64,000 bases of DNA, from NCBI GenBank assembly GCA_963921425.1, contig OY992832.1, forward strand, positions 2,480,001 to 2,544,000. The letters run 5' to 3'. The position numbers were made by a program, and so were the translations under genes. Shown here one piece after another: positions 36,293 through 47,491 of the stretch; positions within the stretch are counted from its first letter, which is position 1, and each line of letters opens with the position of its first letter. The stretch is from Dryas octopetala. Lineage: Eukaryota > Streptophyta > Magnoliopsida > Rosales > Rosaceae. The notes under the pieces were generated by a model, which saw only the letters and a program-made list of their open reading frames with translations, was not told the DNA's origin and did not search any database.

Positions 36293-37754
36293 ATATTTTG
36301 TCATATGGTTTTGTCATTTGTGCTTGGTGTAGGTAACAATTCAAAATAGGATCGGGTATTTTCTTGGAACAATAGTATATGCCATTTACATAAATCCAAG
36401 CAAAACAATCCAACGATATTTCAAATGGACTACTGAAAGACAAAAGAAGACAACATGAACCACGATCACACAAAAAGAATGAAGAAATATAGACTAGTTA
36501 ACTATACGTCTAACCAATGGCCAAAAATAAAAAACTACACGTCTAACGTTTCTTATTATAAACTAAAAATATCATTTATTTGGTGTTGTTCTAGCGGCAG
36601 CTAATCAGCTATGAACCATACTAAACTTACACATAAAAAAAGTAGAATTTGTGAGAAAAAAAAAAATTTCGACCAAAAAAAAGAGAAAAAAAAGTCTGAT
36701 TGGAATTAGTTAAAGAAATGAAATAGTACTAGAGTAGAAAATAAATTTTTTAATTGATTATATGATGTTTTTATTATTATTTTATTTGAAAGAGGGTGAT
36801 CAAACTTAAGTGCATGAAGGGTAAATCTACAGCCCTTTCTGTTACCCCAACAACTGCATATGATCTTTTATCATTTGAATCCTAGAATAATTTTAGAGAG
36901 AACTCGGGTCTCTCTAGGTTAGCAGGTTTGAGAGTCAGCCGCCGCCAACCCCCCATTTCCTCCCCACGCCCCCCTCCCCTCTCCCCTGTCATCCCCACCT
37001 CCCCTGCCTTCCCCTAGCCATCACTTCACTGCCCCCTGCCATCTCCCCTTCCCTTGCCTACCTCCACCACCTCCCTCTTTTGTCGTCGCTGCACCATCCC
37101 CCCAGCCCCTCACACGCCGACCATCTAGCCCGACCCACCCTCTCACACACCAACCCACCTCTTCACCTAGCCTGAATCACCCCTTACCCAGCCCCCCACA
37201 CGCCGACCCACCCTCTCACCCGGCCAGCCCCCACACCCACCTCCCTCTGTTTCTCCAGTTTTCCCACTTCTCTCTTTCTGAGAGATTTTTCCTTCTCTAT
37301 GGAGTTTTCTCACCCTCTTTGTGGTGATTGTTCCACCCCTTTGTTGTGGCTGGTTTGGAGCTCGATGCGCAGATCTGGAGGTTTTTCCTCCCCAAGTATT
37401 GGGCGGTTGCTACTTTTGTCGGTCCCTACCTCCCGGTCCGTCACCTTCGTCAGACTTCTCGGACTTTTGGCGATGGTGATTGGATAGTGGATGCTAACGC
37501 GATTTAGTTGCTATTTCAATGGAAGATGTGCGCTTCGGCACAGGTGTTCGCACCTCCATCTTCCTCGGTTCTCTTTTGTTCTTTGGTGCCTCACTGGCTC
37601 CTCTTGGTGGTTGTAGGTTCTGTTCGATGCTGATGTAATGAAATATTGGAGTTTGTGTGGGCTTCTCTGCTCCTTCGATTGTCTTTTCTTGCCACGGCTG
37701 TTTAGTTTTATCTGTTTTAGAAGTTTTCAGTTTTTGTATTTTGCTTTATCTTAT

Positions 37755-38734
37755 GGGTTTTTTTCAAATTTGGTACCTGAACTATTACCCGTGTCCCAAT
37801 TAAGTACCTGAACTTTTATTTGTCCCTATTAGGTACCTGAACTTTTATTTTGTACTAATGTAGTACATAAATTGATTTCCGTTAAAGAAATGGACGGAAG
37901 CTGTGAAATCCAAGGGTTTTTTAGTCAATTCAAGTGAGATTGTTTACCCATCATCTCTATTCCCCAGCCTGTCCTTTTCCCCACCATTGTCATCTTCTCT
38001 CCTGCGTTAATTGGCATAAGTGGGCATGACCTTCACACAAAGTTTTCCTACAACCACCAAAGCCTCACCCAACCCAACTGAAACCAAGAAATCAAGCAAA
38101 ACATGGCAATGGCATTGGCGCTTCGCAGGCTTTCCTCTTCTGGGGACAAACCCATTCGACCTCTCTTCAATGCCACCTCTCTTTATTACATGGTTCTCTT
38201 TTTATATTCATTTCTTTTGTTGGGTTCTGTTCTGTCATTGAATGCCTGATCATATTTAACCACTTTTCCCACTTTTCTCTGTCACTTTTACAGTCATCTT
38301 TGCCTAATGAAGCTGTGTACGAGAAGGAGAAGTCCGGTGTCACAGTAAGCTCCTAATCCTATATATCCTGTTATCTATCTGACTTGGTTTTTCGTTTTAT
38401 GTTTTTGTTTGTTGCTGTGTTTTGCTTCTAAGTACTGAAATATAAACTTTTTATTGGCTTACAGTGGCCTAATGCCAATTAACGCAGGAGAGAAGATGAC
38501 AATGGTGAGGAAAAGGACAGGCTGGGGAATAGAGATGATGGGTAAACAATCTCACTTGAATTGACTAAAAAATCCTTGGATTTCACAGCTTCCGTCCATT
38601 TCTTTAACGGAAATCAATTTAGGTACTACATTAGTACAAAATAAAAGTTCAGGTACCTAATAGGGACAAATAAAAGTTCAGGTACTTAATTGGGACACGG
38701 GTAATAGTTCAGGTACCAAATTTGAAAAAAACCC
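37755..38734. mobile_element. Pack-MULE carrying the 5' end of a mitochondrial SHMT gene
   Basis: A 980-bp element with perfect 9-bp target duplications (ttatcttat at 37746-37754 and 38735-38743) and terminal inverted repeats of about 190 bp (gggtttttttcaaatttggt outside; gattgtttaccc and gggtaaacaatc inside). The 9-bp duplication and long TIRs are Mutator-like. It lies inside the LINE-like retroposon, so it is younger. The unique middle (about 37960-38510) is a captured piece of serine hydroxymethyltransferase with its introns, described separately. Confidence 0.85.
38103..38482 (+). pseudogene. Captured 5' exons of mitochondrial serine hydroxymethyltransferase (SHMT)
   Basis: Exon A (38103-38192) reads [20 protein letters not shown] and then [10 protein letters not shown]; after a 101-bp GT-AG intron, exon B (38294-38344) reads SSLPNEAVYEKEKSGVT; after a second GT-AG intron, exon C (38465-) reads TGG CCT AAT and then meets a stop (WPNAN). 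This matches the start of plant SHM1 (presequence, SSLP...EKE..., then TWPKQLNAPL). Introns with intact splice sites show capture at the DNA level, not from mRNA. If spliced it would make only a 52-residue peptide, mostly the mitochondrial presequence, so no SHMT activity is possible. 5'UTR-like sequence precedes the ATG. Confidence 0.85.
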
Positions 38735-38870
38735 TTATCTTATTTTGTCCTGTTTTCATATCCTCTCTTTCTGAGTTGGATTTGACTGGATCCTGTATTT
38801 TTCTTTGGGGTTTTCTCTGCAATGAAAGTATCATTTCGACCAAAAAAAAAAAATCCTAGAATAATTTTAG

Positions 38871-39325
38871 CAATAGTTATAAAATAATTGGTGTAGTGAA
38901 AGTTTTCAATTACTCATGACCATTAAATGTGAACATATTCTCAAAAAATATAAGAGGCATCACATGTGCACTACTTCCAAGGGCGGAAACATAAATTTTG
39001 CGAATGGGGGCTAGCTAATATTACATTGAAGATAAATGACTATGTTTTGCCTCTAGGTACAATTATATTATAATCATCATAATAATGAAGATCTAAATAA
39101 AATTTTATAACAGAATGACTAGTGTGAGAAACTAATTATGAGACATTGTTTCGTAAGAGTTCTTAGATAAATTCAATGGCACATATTTAACATCACCTAT
39201 ATCCATTTTATTACCCAATAATCTGTTTTAAATTACTAACCTTTAAGAAAAAAATAATCACTCAAACCATATGATTGTTTTTTATTTATGTTGCAACCCA
39301 AATATATATATATATATATATACAA
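38871..39325. other. Non-coding stretch within the mobile-element cluster
   Basis: AT-rich DNA with a TA run at about 39303-39321. Near 38980-39015 the phrase agggcggaaacataaatttt with gaatgggggct resembles transposon-end text seen elsewhere in plant genomes. No gene. Confidence 0.35.
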
Positions 39326-39723
39326 AAATGTTCTAAAAGTAACCAGTTAGCAAGTTAATACAAAGCTAACTACCATGTTGGGTCCACCACACAATGTAAT
39401 CTCAAAATCTGAACCGTTTATTTTTTAGGTCTTACTTTTAAAGATTATCTCTGTAAAAAAATCTCAAAAATCGAAAGTTATTTAGCCATTTGATTGTAAT
39501 AACAACTATTTATATGTTTTTATATAAAAAAAAATGATTGTCTATTTATTTGATCACAATTATATAACTAAATGATTTCTAATTTAATTAATTTTTTGCA
39601 ATGATGATCTTTGAAGTATGGCCTAAAAAATAAACGGTTCGGATTATGAGATTAGTTATGTGGTGAGCTCAAAAGTTGGTTAACTTCTTATTAATTTGCT
39701 AACCAATTAGTTTTAGAGCATTC
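39326..39723. mobile_element. MITE copy 1 of a tandem pair
   Basis: The inverted ends carry ctaaaagtaaccagttagca on the left and, on the reverse of the right, ctaaaactaattggttagca. The interior is palindromic and includes aaccgtttattttttaggtc and its complement. It sits in TA-rich DNA (a TA run before and after), so a TA-type target is possible. Confidence 0.7.
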
Positions 39724-39755
39724 TTCTATATATGTATATATATATATATATCAAG

Positions 39756-40148
39756 AATGCTCTAAAACTAACTAGTTAGTAAGTTAATACAAAACTAACT
39801 ACCATGTTGGGCCCACTGCACAATGTAATCTCAAAATCCAAACCGTTTATTTTTTAGGCCCTACTTCAAAGATCATTCCTGTAAAAGATCTCCAAAATCT
39901 GAAGTCATTTAGCCATTTGATTATAATAACAACTATTTTTATGTTTTTATCGAAAATACTGATCGTCTATTTATTTGATCTCAATTAGATGACTACATGA
40001 TTTTTAATTTAGTTGATTTTTTGCAATGATGATTTTTGAAGTAGGGCTTAAATTATTGATAGTTCGGATTATGAGATTAGTTATGTGGTTGGCCCAAAAA
40101 CATAGTTAGCTTCGTATTAACTTGCTAACTGGTTAGCTTTAGAGCACT
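39756..40148. mobile_element. MITE copy 2 of a tandem pair
   Basis: Same family and orientation as copy 1, separated from it by a TA-run spacer of about 30 bp. Shared blocks include ctaactaccatgttgggcc, caaccgtttatttttt-type text and ggttcggattatgagattag-type text. A further TA run follows its right end. Confidence 0.7.
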
Positions 40149-40162
40149 CCTCATATATATAT

Positions 40163-40314
40163 ATATAGCCTACCTAACTAAGAGTTAGCTCAAGCTATTG
40201 AGTTTTAGCCCATTTTTTTCAATGAAATATTAATTTGAATAAGAAAGGACTGAAAAATTAGGCAAAGAATAAGTAGATTGAGCTAACTAACTCTTAATTG
40301 GGTAGGCTATATAT
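40163..40314. mobile_element. Short hairpin MITE
   Basis: About 150 bp with inverted ends atatagcctacctaactaag and, reversed, atatagcctacccaattaag; both continue into agttagctca. Loop of roughly 80 bp. No coding capacity. Confidence 0.65.
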
Positions 40315-40539
40315 GTACTTTCAGGCTACAAGCCTACAAACATAGAGAATAAGATGTTTTTTCCAAAAAACCTACCTTGATACAACTCATGGTAGCCTTA
40401 ACCTAGTTCCACCCGTAACTACTTCTTCTTTAATAGACGTGTTGAATGAGAAAGATCATTAGTCGTTGGGACTTGAAAGAGGGCAGATAAAGTGTTTTTT
40501 TTTTTTTTTTCCAAGATAGAGAGATAAAATAGGAAGAGG

Positions 40540-40921
40540 AATGCTATCTACCTTCCCTAATCTCCATTCTCCTTTATTATTCTCATTCCGCAATATAAAT
40601 TCATGATCAAAACCGTTTATTTTTTAAATCTAACTATGAAGATCATTTCTGCAAAAAATCAACCAAATCGATAATCGTTTGGTTATGTAATTATGATCAA
40701 ATAAACAGACGATTTTGATAACAATTTGATTTATCGTTTGTTTATTTGATAATGATTACATAATCAAATGATTTTCGATTTAATTAAATTTTTACAGAGA
40801 TGATCTTCAAAAAATTATAAAAAAAAAAGAACGGATTTTATCATAAAAATACACTATGAAAATAAAATAATAAAGAAAAAGGTCAATGGAAAAAATAAAT
40901 TAAAGAAAATGAATAGCATTC
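40540..40921. mobile_element. MITE related to the 39.3-40.1 kb pair
   Basis: The ends aatgctat and atagcatt are inverted, and the interior folds on itself (catttgattatgtaatc-type blocks on either side of about 40740). It shares aaaaccgtttattttttaaa and gatgatcttcaaa text with the two MITEs upstream but is more diverged. Confidence 0.55.
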
Positions 40922-41453
40922 TTTGAATAGGAATGATACGAATATGAGCTTCCTCTTATTAATTAAGAGGACAGATATGAGATTTTATTAGAATTACACA
41001 AGGGACATATAGAAAAAGGAAGATAGAAGATCTGAAAAGTTTGATTGGAAATTAATTAGACTGGGACCTTTCGTCTCTTAATTCATAAAGCATACATTTC
41101 GAACTTAGAAATACACAAAAAGTGGGTCATTTCATCTTATCATTATTGGATGTACCAAGTTACCAACTATCAAGAAATCCATTGGTTTGGTCAATTCTTA
41201 ATAAATTTATAGATTCATCAAATTTCCATACACAAGTTCTCTAGGAGCCTAAATTATTATAAATTGCCAAAACTCCTTGTCACCCACATGTACATGTATG
41301 TATGTCACAGTGTCAGAAATTTTGTAAGTTTTTTTCTCTTTTATTTCCTCTGTATTGTTCTTCTTTGAATTTTTGAAAGATATAATATTAATGTTTTAAT
41401 TTGGGGTACTAATATTTTCTGGTTTACAGAGAAATTAATATTGGCAAGTAACT
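40922..41453. other. Upstream region of FAD3 copy B
   Basis: AT-rich, with an acatgtacatgtatgtatgt run near 41287-41306. ggtttacag|agaaatt near 41422-41432 could be the acceptor of a leader intron 22-30 nt before the ATG. No TATA box can be placed with confidence. Confidence 0.35.
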
Positions 41454-43421
41454 ATGGAAGATGATTTTGACCCAAGTGCTCCTCCACCATTTAGAATAGC
41501 AGAGATCAGAGATACCATTCCGAAACACTGCTGGGTCAAGAATCCATGGAGGTCCTTGAGCTATGTTTTCTGGGATATCATTGTGATTTTTGCTTTTGCT
41601 GCCACAGCCAAGTACTCTGACACTTGGTATGTTTGGCCATTCTATTGGGTTGCCCAAGGGACCATGTTCTGGGCTATCTTTGTTCTTGGACATGACTGTG
41701 GCCATGGAAGCTTTTCAGACAGTCGCAGGCTCAATAATTTTGTGGGGCATATTTTGCATTCTGCAATTCTTGTACCTTATCATGGATGGTGGGTTGCATT
41801 CTGCTATGGGATGATGTTTTCTTATCATATCTCACATTTAGACTTTATCTAACTATATCGTCTAAATTGATAATCCTACAACATATATTATATGTCAGAT
41901 TAATACGTATAATATATTACTATATTTGTTAGATTGTCAATTCATACTATGTTTATATAAGATTTTACGGAACTAATTAATTATTTGAATTGATAGTCTG
42001 GCAACATGTATAACATATCAGCCTATTTGAAAAGAAAAAAAATCTCTCTTTTCTTAAATGTAAGCTTCAGCATAAACTAACATTGATAATTGTTAACATC
42101 ACATTATATGTGAATCCTACAGGAGAATTAGCCATAGAACTCACCATCAGAACCATGGACATGTGGAGAAAGATGAGTCCTGGGTTCCAGTAAGTGCTTA
42201 ATTCTCTTGGTCTTTTTAGTTCTCTTGCTTTGCATTGGTATTTGATCAATTTTCCTTGTGTTTGTTATTTGGTTTAGATGACTGAGAGTTTGTATAAAAG
42301 CTTGGACAATAGCACCAGAACCCTGAGATTCAAAGTGCCTTTTCCATTCTTTGCTTACCCTGTTTATCTGGTAAGACTTGTAAACTTAGTGAATTAGTTG
42401 GACTGTTTCATCAGCTTCTAATTGTTTCAAGCTGCCAAATTTTGCTATTGTGTTTGGTTACTCAGTGGTATAGAAGTCCAGGCAAAGAAGGGTCTCACTT
42501 CCACCCTGGGAGTGACCTATTTGCCCCCAGTGAGCGATATGATGTTATAACCTCTACTGTTTGTTGGACTATAATGGCTGCTCTGCTTCTCCACTTATCT
42601 ATTCTGATAGGTCCTATTCAAATGATCAAGTTCTATTTTGTTCCTTATTGGGTGAGTTCGATCAATTCTTCTTGTTTAATAAGTACCATGATATCCAAAC
42701 ATTTTTTTTTGTTACATGTATTTATGTCTTTGATCATGTACTAATTAATCTTACAGATTTTTGTAATGTGGTTGGATATTGTCACATACTTGCATCACCA
42801 TGGCTATGAGAAAAAACTCCCTTGGTACCGAGGCAAGGTAATTATATTTTTGTCTATGCATATTACAAAAAAAATATAATTACATGGTAGTTTGAAATAA
42901 CGTTATTTTGAATATAATCACCATATGATCCACACAAAAGATAAAAACAAAGAATTATAACTTGATTTCTTTTATATTGTAGGAATGGAGTTACTTACGA
43001 GGAGGGCTTACAACCGTTGATCGCGATTATGGGCTATTCAATAAAATCCACCATGATATTGGGACCCATGTTATACATCATCTATTCCCTCAAATCCCAC
43101 ACTATCACCTAGAGGAAGCAGTATGTTCTCCATTACTTGAACACATAATTAAATTAATTTTGGTCAATATTTGGTTAAACTATTAATTAATAATTAATAT
43201 TGATGCATGCATGCATACTAATTTTGCAGACCAAGGCAGCTAAGCCAATACTTGGGAAATACTATCGGGAGCCGAAAAAATCTGCGCCAATTCCATTTCA
43301 TTTGTTGAAAATCTTAAGCACAAGTACCGGTGAAGATCACTATGTCAGTGACTCTGGAGACATCGTTTTCTATCAGACCGATCCTCAGTTTAGTAGATTC
43401 TCTAAGAATAAGTCTAATTAA
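41454..43421 (+). CDS. FAD3: Omega-3 fatty acid desaturase, endoplasmic reticulum type (copy B)
   Basis: Seven exons (41454-41788, 42123-42189, 42278-42370, 42466-42651, 42757-42837, 42983-43120, 43230-43421) encode 363 residues. It is a tandem paralogue of copy A. All three histidine boxes are intact (HDCGH, HRTHH, HVIHH), so it should be active. Two differences stand out. The intron that splits the HDCGH Cys codon in copy A is absent here, with coding text running straight through near 41694-41705. The N-terminus starts only three codons before [10 protein letters not shown], so about 35 residues of copy A's start are missing; the variable N-terminal tail is probably dispensable. One residue is also missing in HGYEKKLP. 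The substrate is expected to be linoleate on phospholipid, as for copy A. Confidence 0.95.
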
Positions 43422-44488
43422 ATTTTCTTTTGGAGCTAAATTGTGAAGTAATGAAGTTAGTTTTTTTGTTTGTTGTTCAGTATCTAAATTTGCAAGGAGT
43501 GAATTATGAAAAGTCATTTAGTACTAATTAATTGAGGTTATGAATCAATTTGCTTATATGAGTGTATCAATATATCATTCTATTTCTATGGGAGAAAAAG
43601 TGAACTCATCACATTTAAAGGTCTAATGCAAGTGTGGTTTATGACATACCACGTTTTAGTCTTGTAGATAGAGATTGAGCATCAAATTTTTTGTTTGGTG
43701 AGGTGGGGCCAAGGCCCAAAAAGGGTAGAAATCAAATACTCTAATAATGTAGAGGTAAGCCTCATCTTTTGAATTTTTGAAAATCATCTCCTTGCTGGTT
43801 CTGTACTGTAGCTTCAATCCCAAACCATAGGAGTGGCTACAATGAAATTGCTTCAATCCCAGGCGTCACGAGCTGAATGATGTAATTTTAGCAAATATCA
43901 AATAGTGGGTAAAGTTTTAACCAAAAAGGAAAAGTCCATGAGGTTGACACATGACAGCAAAGGTGGTCGGAGGGGAACACTACATTAACCATCCGGCCCA
44001 AGACTGCCATGCTAAGTTTGAACTTTGAAAGGTCAGCATCTTGGCTACAAAACCCAGAAAATAATTTACCCAAATTGGGCCTCTGGCCAACGCACATCCT
44101 CCTCATGTCTCAGGCCCAAATGGTAAATACAGAACAACACTGCAGAAGAATATGTAGACCAACCACCCAACAAGTCTTTCACACATTTGCTTGAGCAACA
44201 GTGTGAATACAAATTGACTTTACAGCGCGCGTGGAAACATATTCCTGAACCAACCCACATTCAAATGCAGAGCCCGCCAGTTTCAGTTTTACTCTGCCCT
44301 TTACCACTTTTCCAGTTTGCTACTACAAAACAAATTTGAATCTCTCTTTTTCTTTTCTGCCACTGCTTGCTTTTTTCTTGTCCACCACCGTTTCTTCTCG
44401 CTTTTCCAACTTGAAAGTTGAAACTGAAACCCCACTAAACCCAACTCACTCACTGTGTTTCTTTCTTTCACAACCCTTTGCCAATTGC
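43422..44488. other. Intergenic DNA between FAD3 copy B and the TRM-like gene
   Basis: Contains the FAD3 3'UTR and the TRM-like promoter and leader. caggcccaaatgg near 44111-44123 and ggcccaagac near 43997-44006 are site II-like. No other gene is seen. Confidence 0.4.
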
Positions 44489-45822
44489 ATGCCAATTTCA
44501 ATTTACAACATGAAGTTCATCTCTTCTTCTCCTTCTTTTTCTTCATGTTCATCATCATCCACCACCACTGCTTTTGATGCCACTGTGTGCAATTCAAAAA
44601 GTGCCACTGCTGGGTGTCTTGCTGGCATTTTGCGCAGAATTCTCTGCTATGGTAGCTTGCCTACATACCCATCTGATCACATCACAGAAGAAACCAATTC
44701 TTATTCTGTGGAGTGTTTCAAGGACCAAGATTTCAAGTCTAATGAGAAAACAGAGACCTCTGCCACTCCTGGATTAGTGGTAAGGCTGATGGGGTTGGAC
44801 TCAATTCCAAATTCAACCCCAAATTCAATTTCACGCAGCAAATCCATGAATTCCTTGGACCGGTTTTCGGGAGGTGACTCAATGCAGCAGGCACATGAGC
44901 ATCGCAGGGTCAAGTCCACGATGTCGTTTAGAGAGATCCCAAGTACCTTTCTTGAGCTAGAAAATGAGGAATTCTTTGTTCTCCGCTTTGAGAATGGGAG
45001 TAAAAGCAAGGAAACCAGACCAAAAGTGAGGAAACCTAAAATGGGTTACAGAGAAGTGAAGCAGAAAAGAGCTGGAAAGAGCAAAAACAATGAAAACAGA
45101 ACAGAAAGAGAGCCCGATAAGAAAACGAACGAAGTCCAAGAAGCAAAGTGCAAAAGGGTTTTGAAAGATTTGAATGGGAGGGAGATGCTGAGAAGTAGAA
45201 CCTCTCATAAGCCCACTAGCAAAGATTCAAATAGTACTCCAATTCCTACAAAGGCATCCAACAGGAAGAAGACCATCTGTGATGTGCTTAAGAATGCAGC
45301 ACCTGCAGAGTGCACCTCAGAAGATTTAAGCCCAGTTTCTGTTCTTGATTGTGATCAATTCCTTATTGATTCCCAGGTTCTCACATCAGGTTTGTCCCCT
45401 CAATTTTGTACACCACTAGCTTTCAACCTTAAGCTTGAAATGGTTGTTTCATTCAATTTCAAATTATAGTATGATTTTAACTTTAGTATTGTACACCAGA
45501 TGAAGATTCAGGCTTAGTCAGTTCATATAAAGGCAATGGTTTAACCTGTGATGCAAGAAAAACAAAGACAATAGAAGGCAAATATTTTGGGTCAAGGAAG
45601 AGAGAGTGTCATAGTGCAGAGTATTTTGAGATGTGGGGTGAAATTTATAGGCTGACTGAAGCAGAATTGGTTGGATCAAATTGGACCATACACAGAGGCA
45701 TGTGGAACTATGAAGGTTCCGCAGGCATTGGTGCAGACTTTGAGTCACAAATTCTTGATCAATTATTGGAGGAGCTGGTAGATGAATTTGCTGACTTTCC
45801 CATGAAAATTCAAAACCTGTAA
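44489..45822 (+). CDS. TRM/longifolia-like protein (TON1-recruiting motif family)
   Basis: Two exons (44489-45389, 45500-45822) with a 110-bp intron give 407 residues, or 400 if translation starts at the second in-frame ATG (44510). Family blocks are clear: AGCLAGILRRILC near the N-terminus, TPGLVVRLMGLDSIP (the VxRLMGL motif of TRM/LONGIFOLIA proteins), a Ser/Lys-rich disordered middle with a basic patch, and an acidic C-terminal segment ending GADFESQILDQLLEELVDEF (the DUF4378-like end). TRM proteins bind microtubule and TON1-TRM-PP2A complexes and shape cells and organs. The Arabidopsis match at this synteny position is, from memory, At5g58630. No catalytic domain. The start codon is the main uncertainty. 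Confidence 0.82.
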
Positions 45823-47491
45823 GATTACAAACTTTGTAAATTTGGCATTATAATAATTAAATCAACTAACACAGTATTGTACCACCTATTTTACTGTACC
45901 AAGTACAGGCCAAGATAAGTCGCTGTAACTACAGCTCTTTTCATTTGTAACTTTACATTATAACGTGATTCAAAAATCTGCACAATAGCTTAATGCTGAC
46001 TTTGCTGCTGAGCTTAATTGTATTATATATATTAGCTATTAGCACTCTGTCATCAAAAGGGTTCGAGTTCAAACTTCAAGCCAATGGCGTCTCCTTTTCA
46101 GGATATTTTAATCAAGTTGTTGACAGAGTCCTGATTGAAAGTCATAGTAAAGCTATGTCAAAAAACAAACCCCCAGCAAAAAAGCACTAGTTCCCATTCT
46201 TGCCGCTCAACTTTGCTTTCATGCATATAATTTTAAATTGCATATTCAACATTCAAAATTGATAGCATATTGGTATATTAGTATTACTAATTATTGTGTC
46301 ATTTGCAGACTTGCTATTATAATAATATAATAGTCAAGCTATTCATGCAACAAACTTCCAGTTGAAATGCATGGTCAAGTTATCAGATAATTTCATGGCA
46401 AAAAAAAAAAAAAAAGTTTCTCAGATAATTTGTACCGCCCAATAATAATAGTCATCAAAACTTTTTCCAAATTTTAGTTACCAAATTGTATAGTTGGATG
46501 GGCGCAACAGTCATGGATGGTCCAGGACGAAGATTCAATATGTTTTCATTGGGTGAACTGAAGGATATCAAATTATTCAGAGGTAGTGTTGAATGTTGAT
46601 ACTTGTGGGCCAATACATCTCTGGCTGTTGGGACAAAACCCACTATTTTTTCTTTTCGTAGTGCTCATGCCACTAACAATTACCCAAGGAGAATGAAAGA
46701 CAAAAAAAAAAGTAGAGCTAGTAGGTCTGCCTTTTTCTGTTTGTGCTCAACAAATATTACCTATTGGGAACATGGATGATAGAACCAATGAAATTCACCT
46801 TTGGAAAGCCGAAAGTAATATGCATATTAAAAAAAAAAAAAAAAGATAATAATCCCATAACAGTATCCAGAGATGGAAAAACGTACAAGAAAAATGAAGT
46901 AAAAAAGGTTTAAAGCTGGGTGCTGTTGGACTGCACAAGATGAGGTGAAAATCTATTTCCACTTGGTTCCAACTAGAAATTGTAGATGAGAACTCTGAAG
47001 TTCTAAAGCAATCTAAACTGAGCAGAGTCATCAAGACATCAGAAATAGAGTAACAAATTTTCATGACTAGTAAAAGTATACAATAGAATCAGCATGAGAA
47101 CATAAAGTTGGCCAAACTGATACGAACATTACAGATTTTTGATTAATGCATCAGTGTAACAGCTGATTATACATATAATGTATACAACCGACCAATAATA
47201 TCTAAATTAATTTAATAATTAACGATACAATTGGTGAAAGGCTATCTCAAGTCCAGCATCTTTCTGCTTGAGATTCAAAGAAAACTAAAATGAGGACAGA
47301 AAAATTAAAAGTAAACAGTGTGAGCAGAACTTGCATCCTGCACGACTTATCTTTTTTCTCCCTCGGGGTATTTTCCCCCTTCTCCAGTTCTTTCAACCTA
47401 AATATGATGAATACAATAAAAATTTAAAAAATGGCAAGAACAAATATAGTTAAAGGTTAACAAAGGAGCAACTGTGGGGATTGAATTCAGA
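45823..47491. other. Convergent intergenic DNA between the TRM-like and zinc-finger genes
   Basis: Contains the two 3'UTRs. A-homopolymers near 46400-46415 and 46830-46844. Small open frames have no resemblance to known proteins. Confidence 0.4.

Larger units (their letters stand above)
36880..38870 (+). mobile_element. Non-LTR (LINE-like) retroposon copy with target duplications, split by a Pack-MULE
   Basis: Identical 19-bp direct repeats aatcctagaataattttag lie at 36878-36896 and 38852-38870. The insert ends in a poly-A run (about 38842-38853) preceded by ttctctgcaatgaaagtatc and atttcgacc, a tail typical of plant LINE 3' ends. Its 5' part is C-rich (36930-37260), with no reverse transcriptase frame, so it is an internally deleted or non-autonomous copy. 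Without the later insertion it would be close to 1 kb. Plus-strand orientation follows from the poly-A. Confidence 0.75.

Noticed and set aside
46000-46190. Continuation of the TRM-like gene
   Set aside because: The TRM-like frame ends with a clear stop at 45822 after the conserved C-terminal block; the later frame has no family text.
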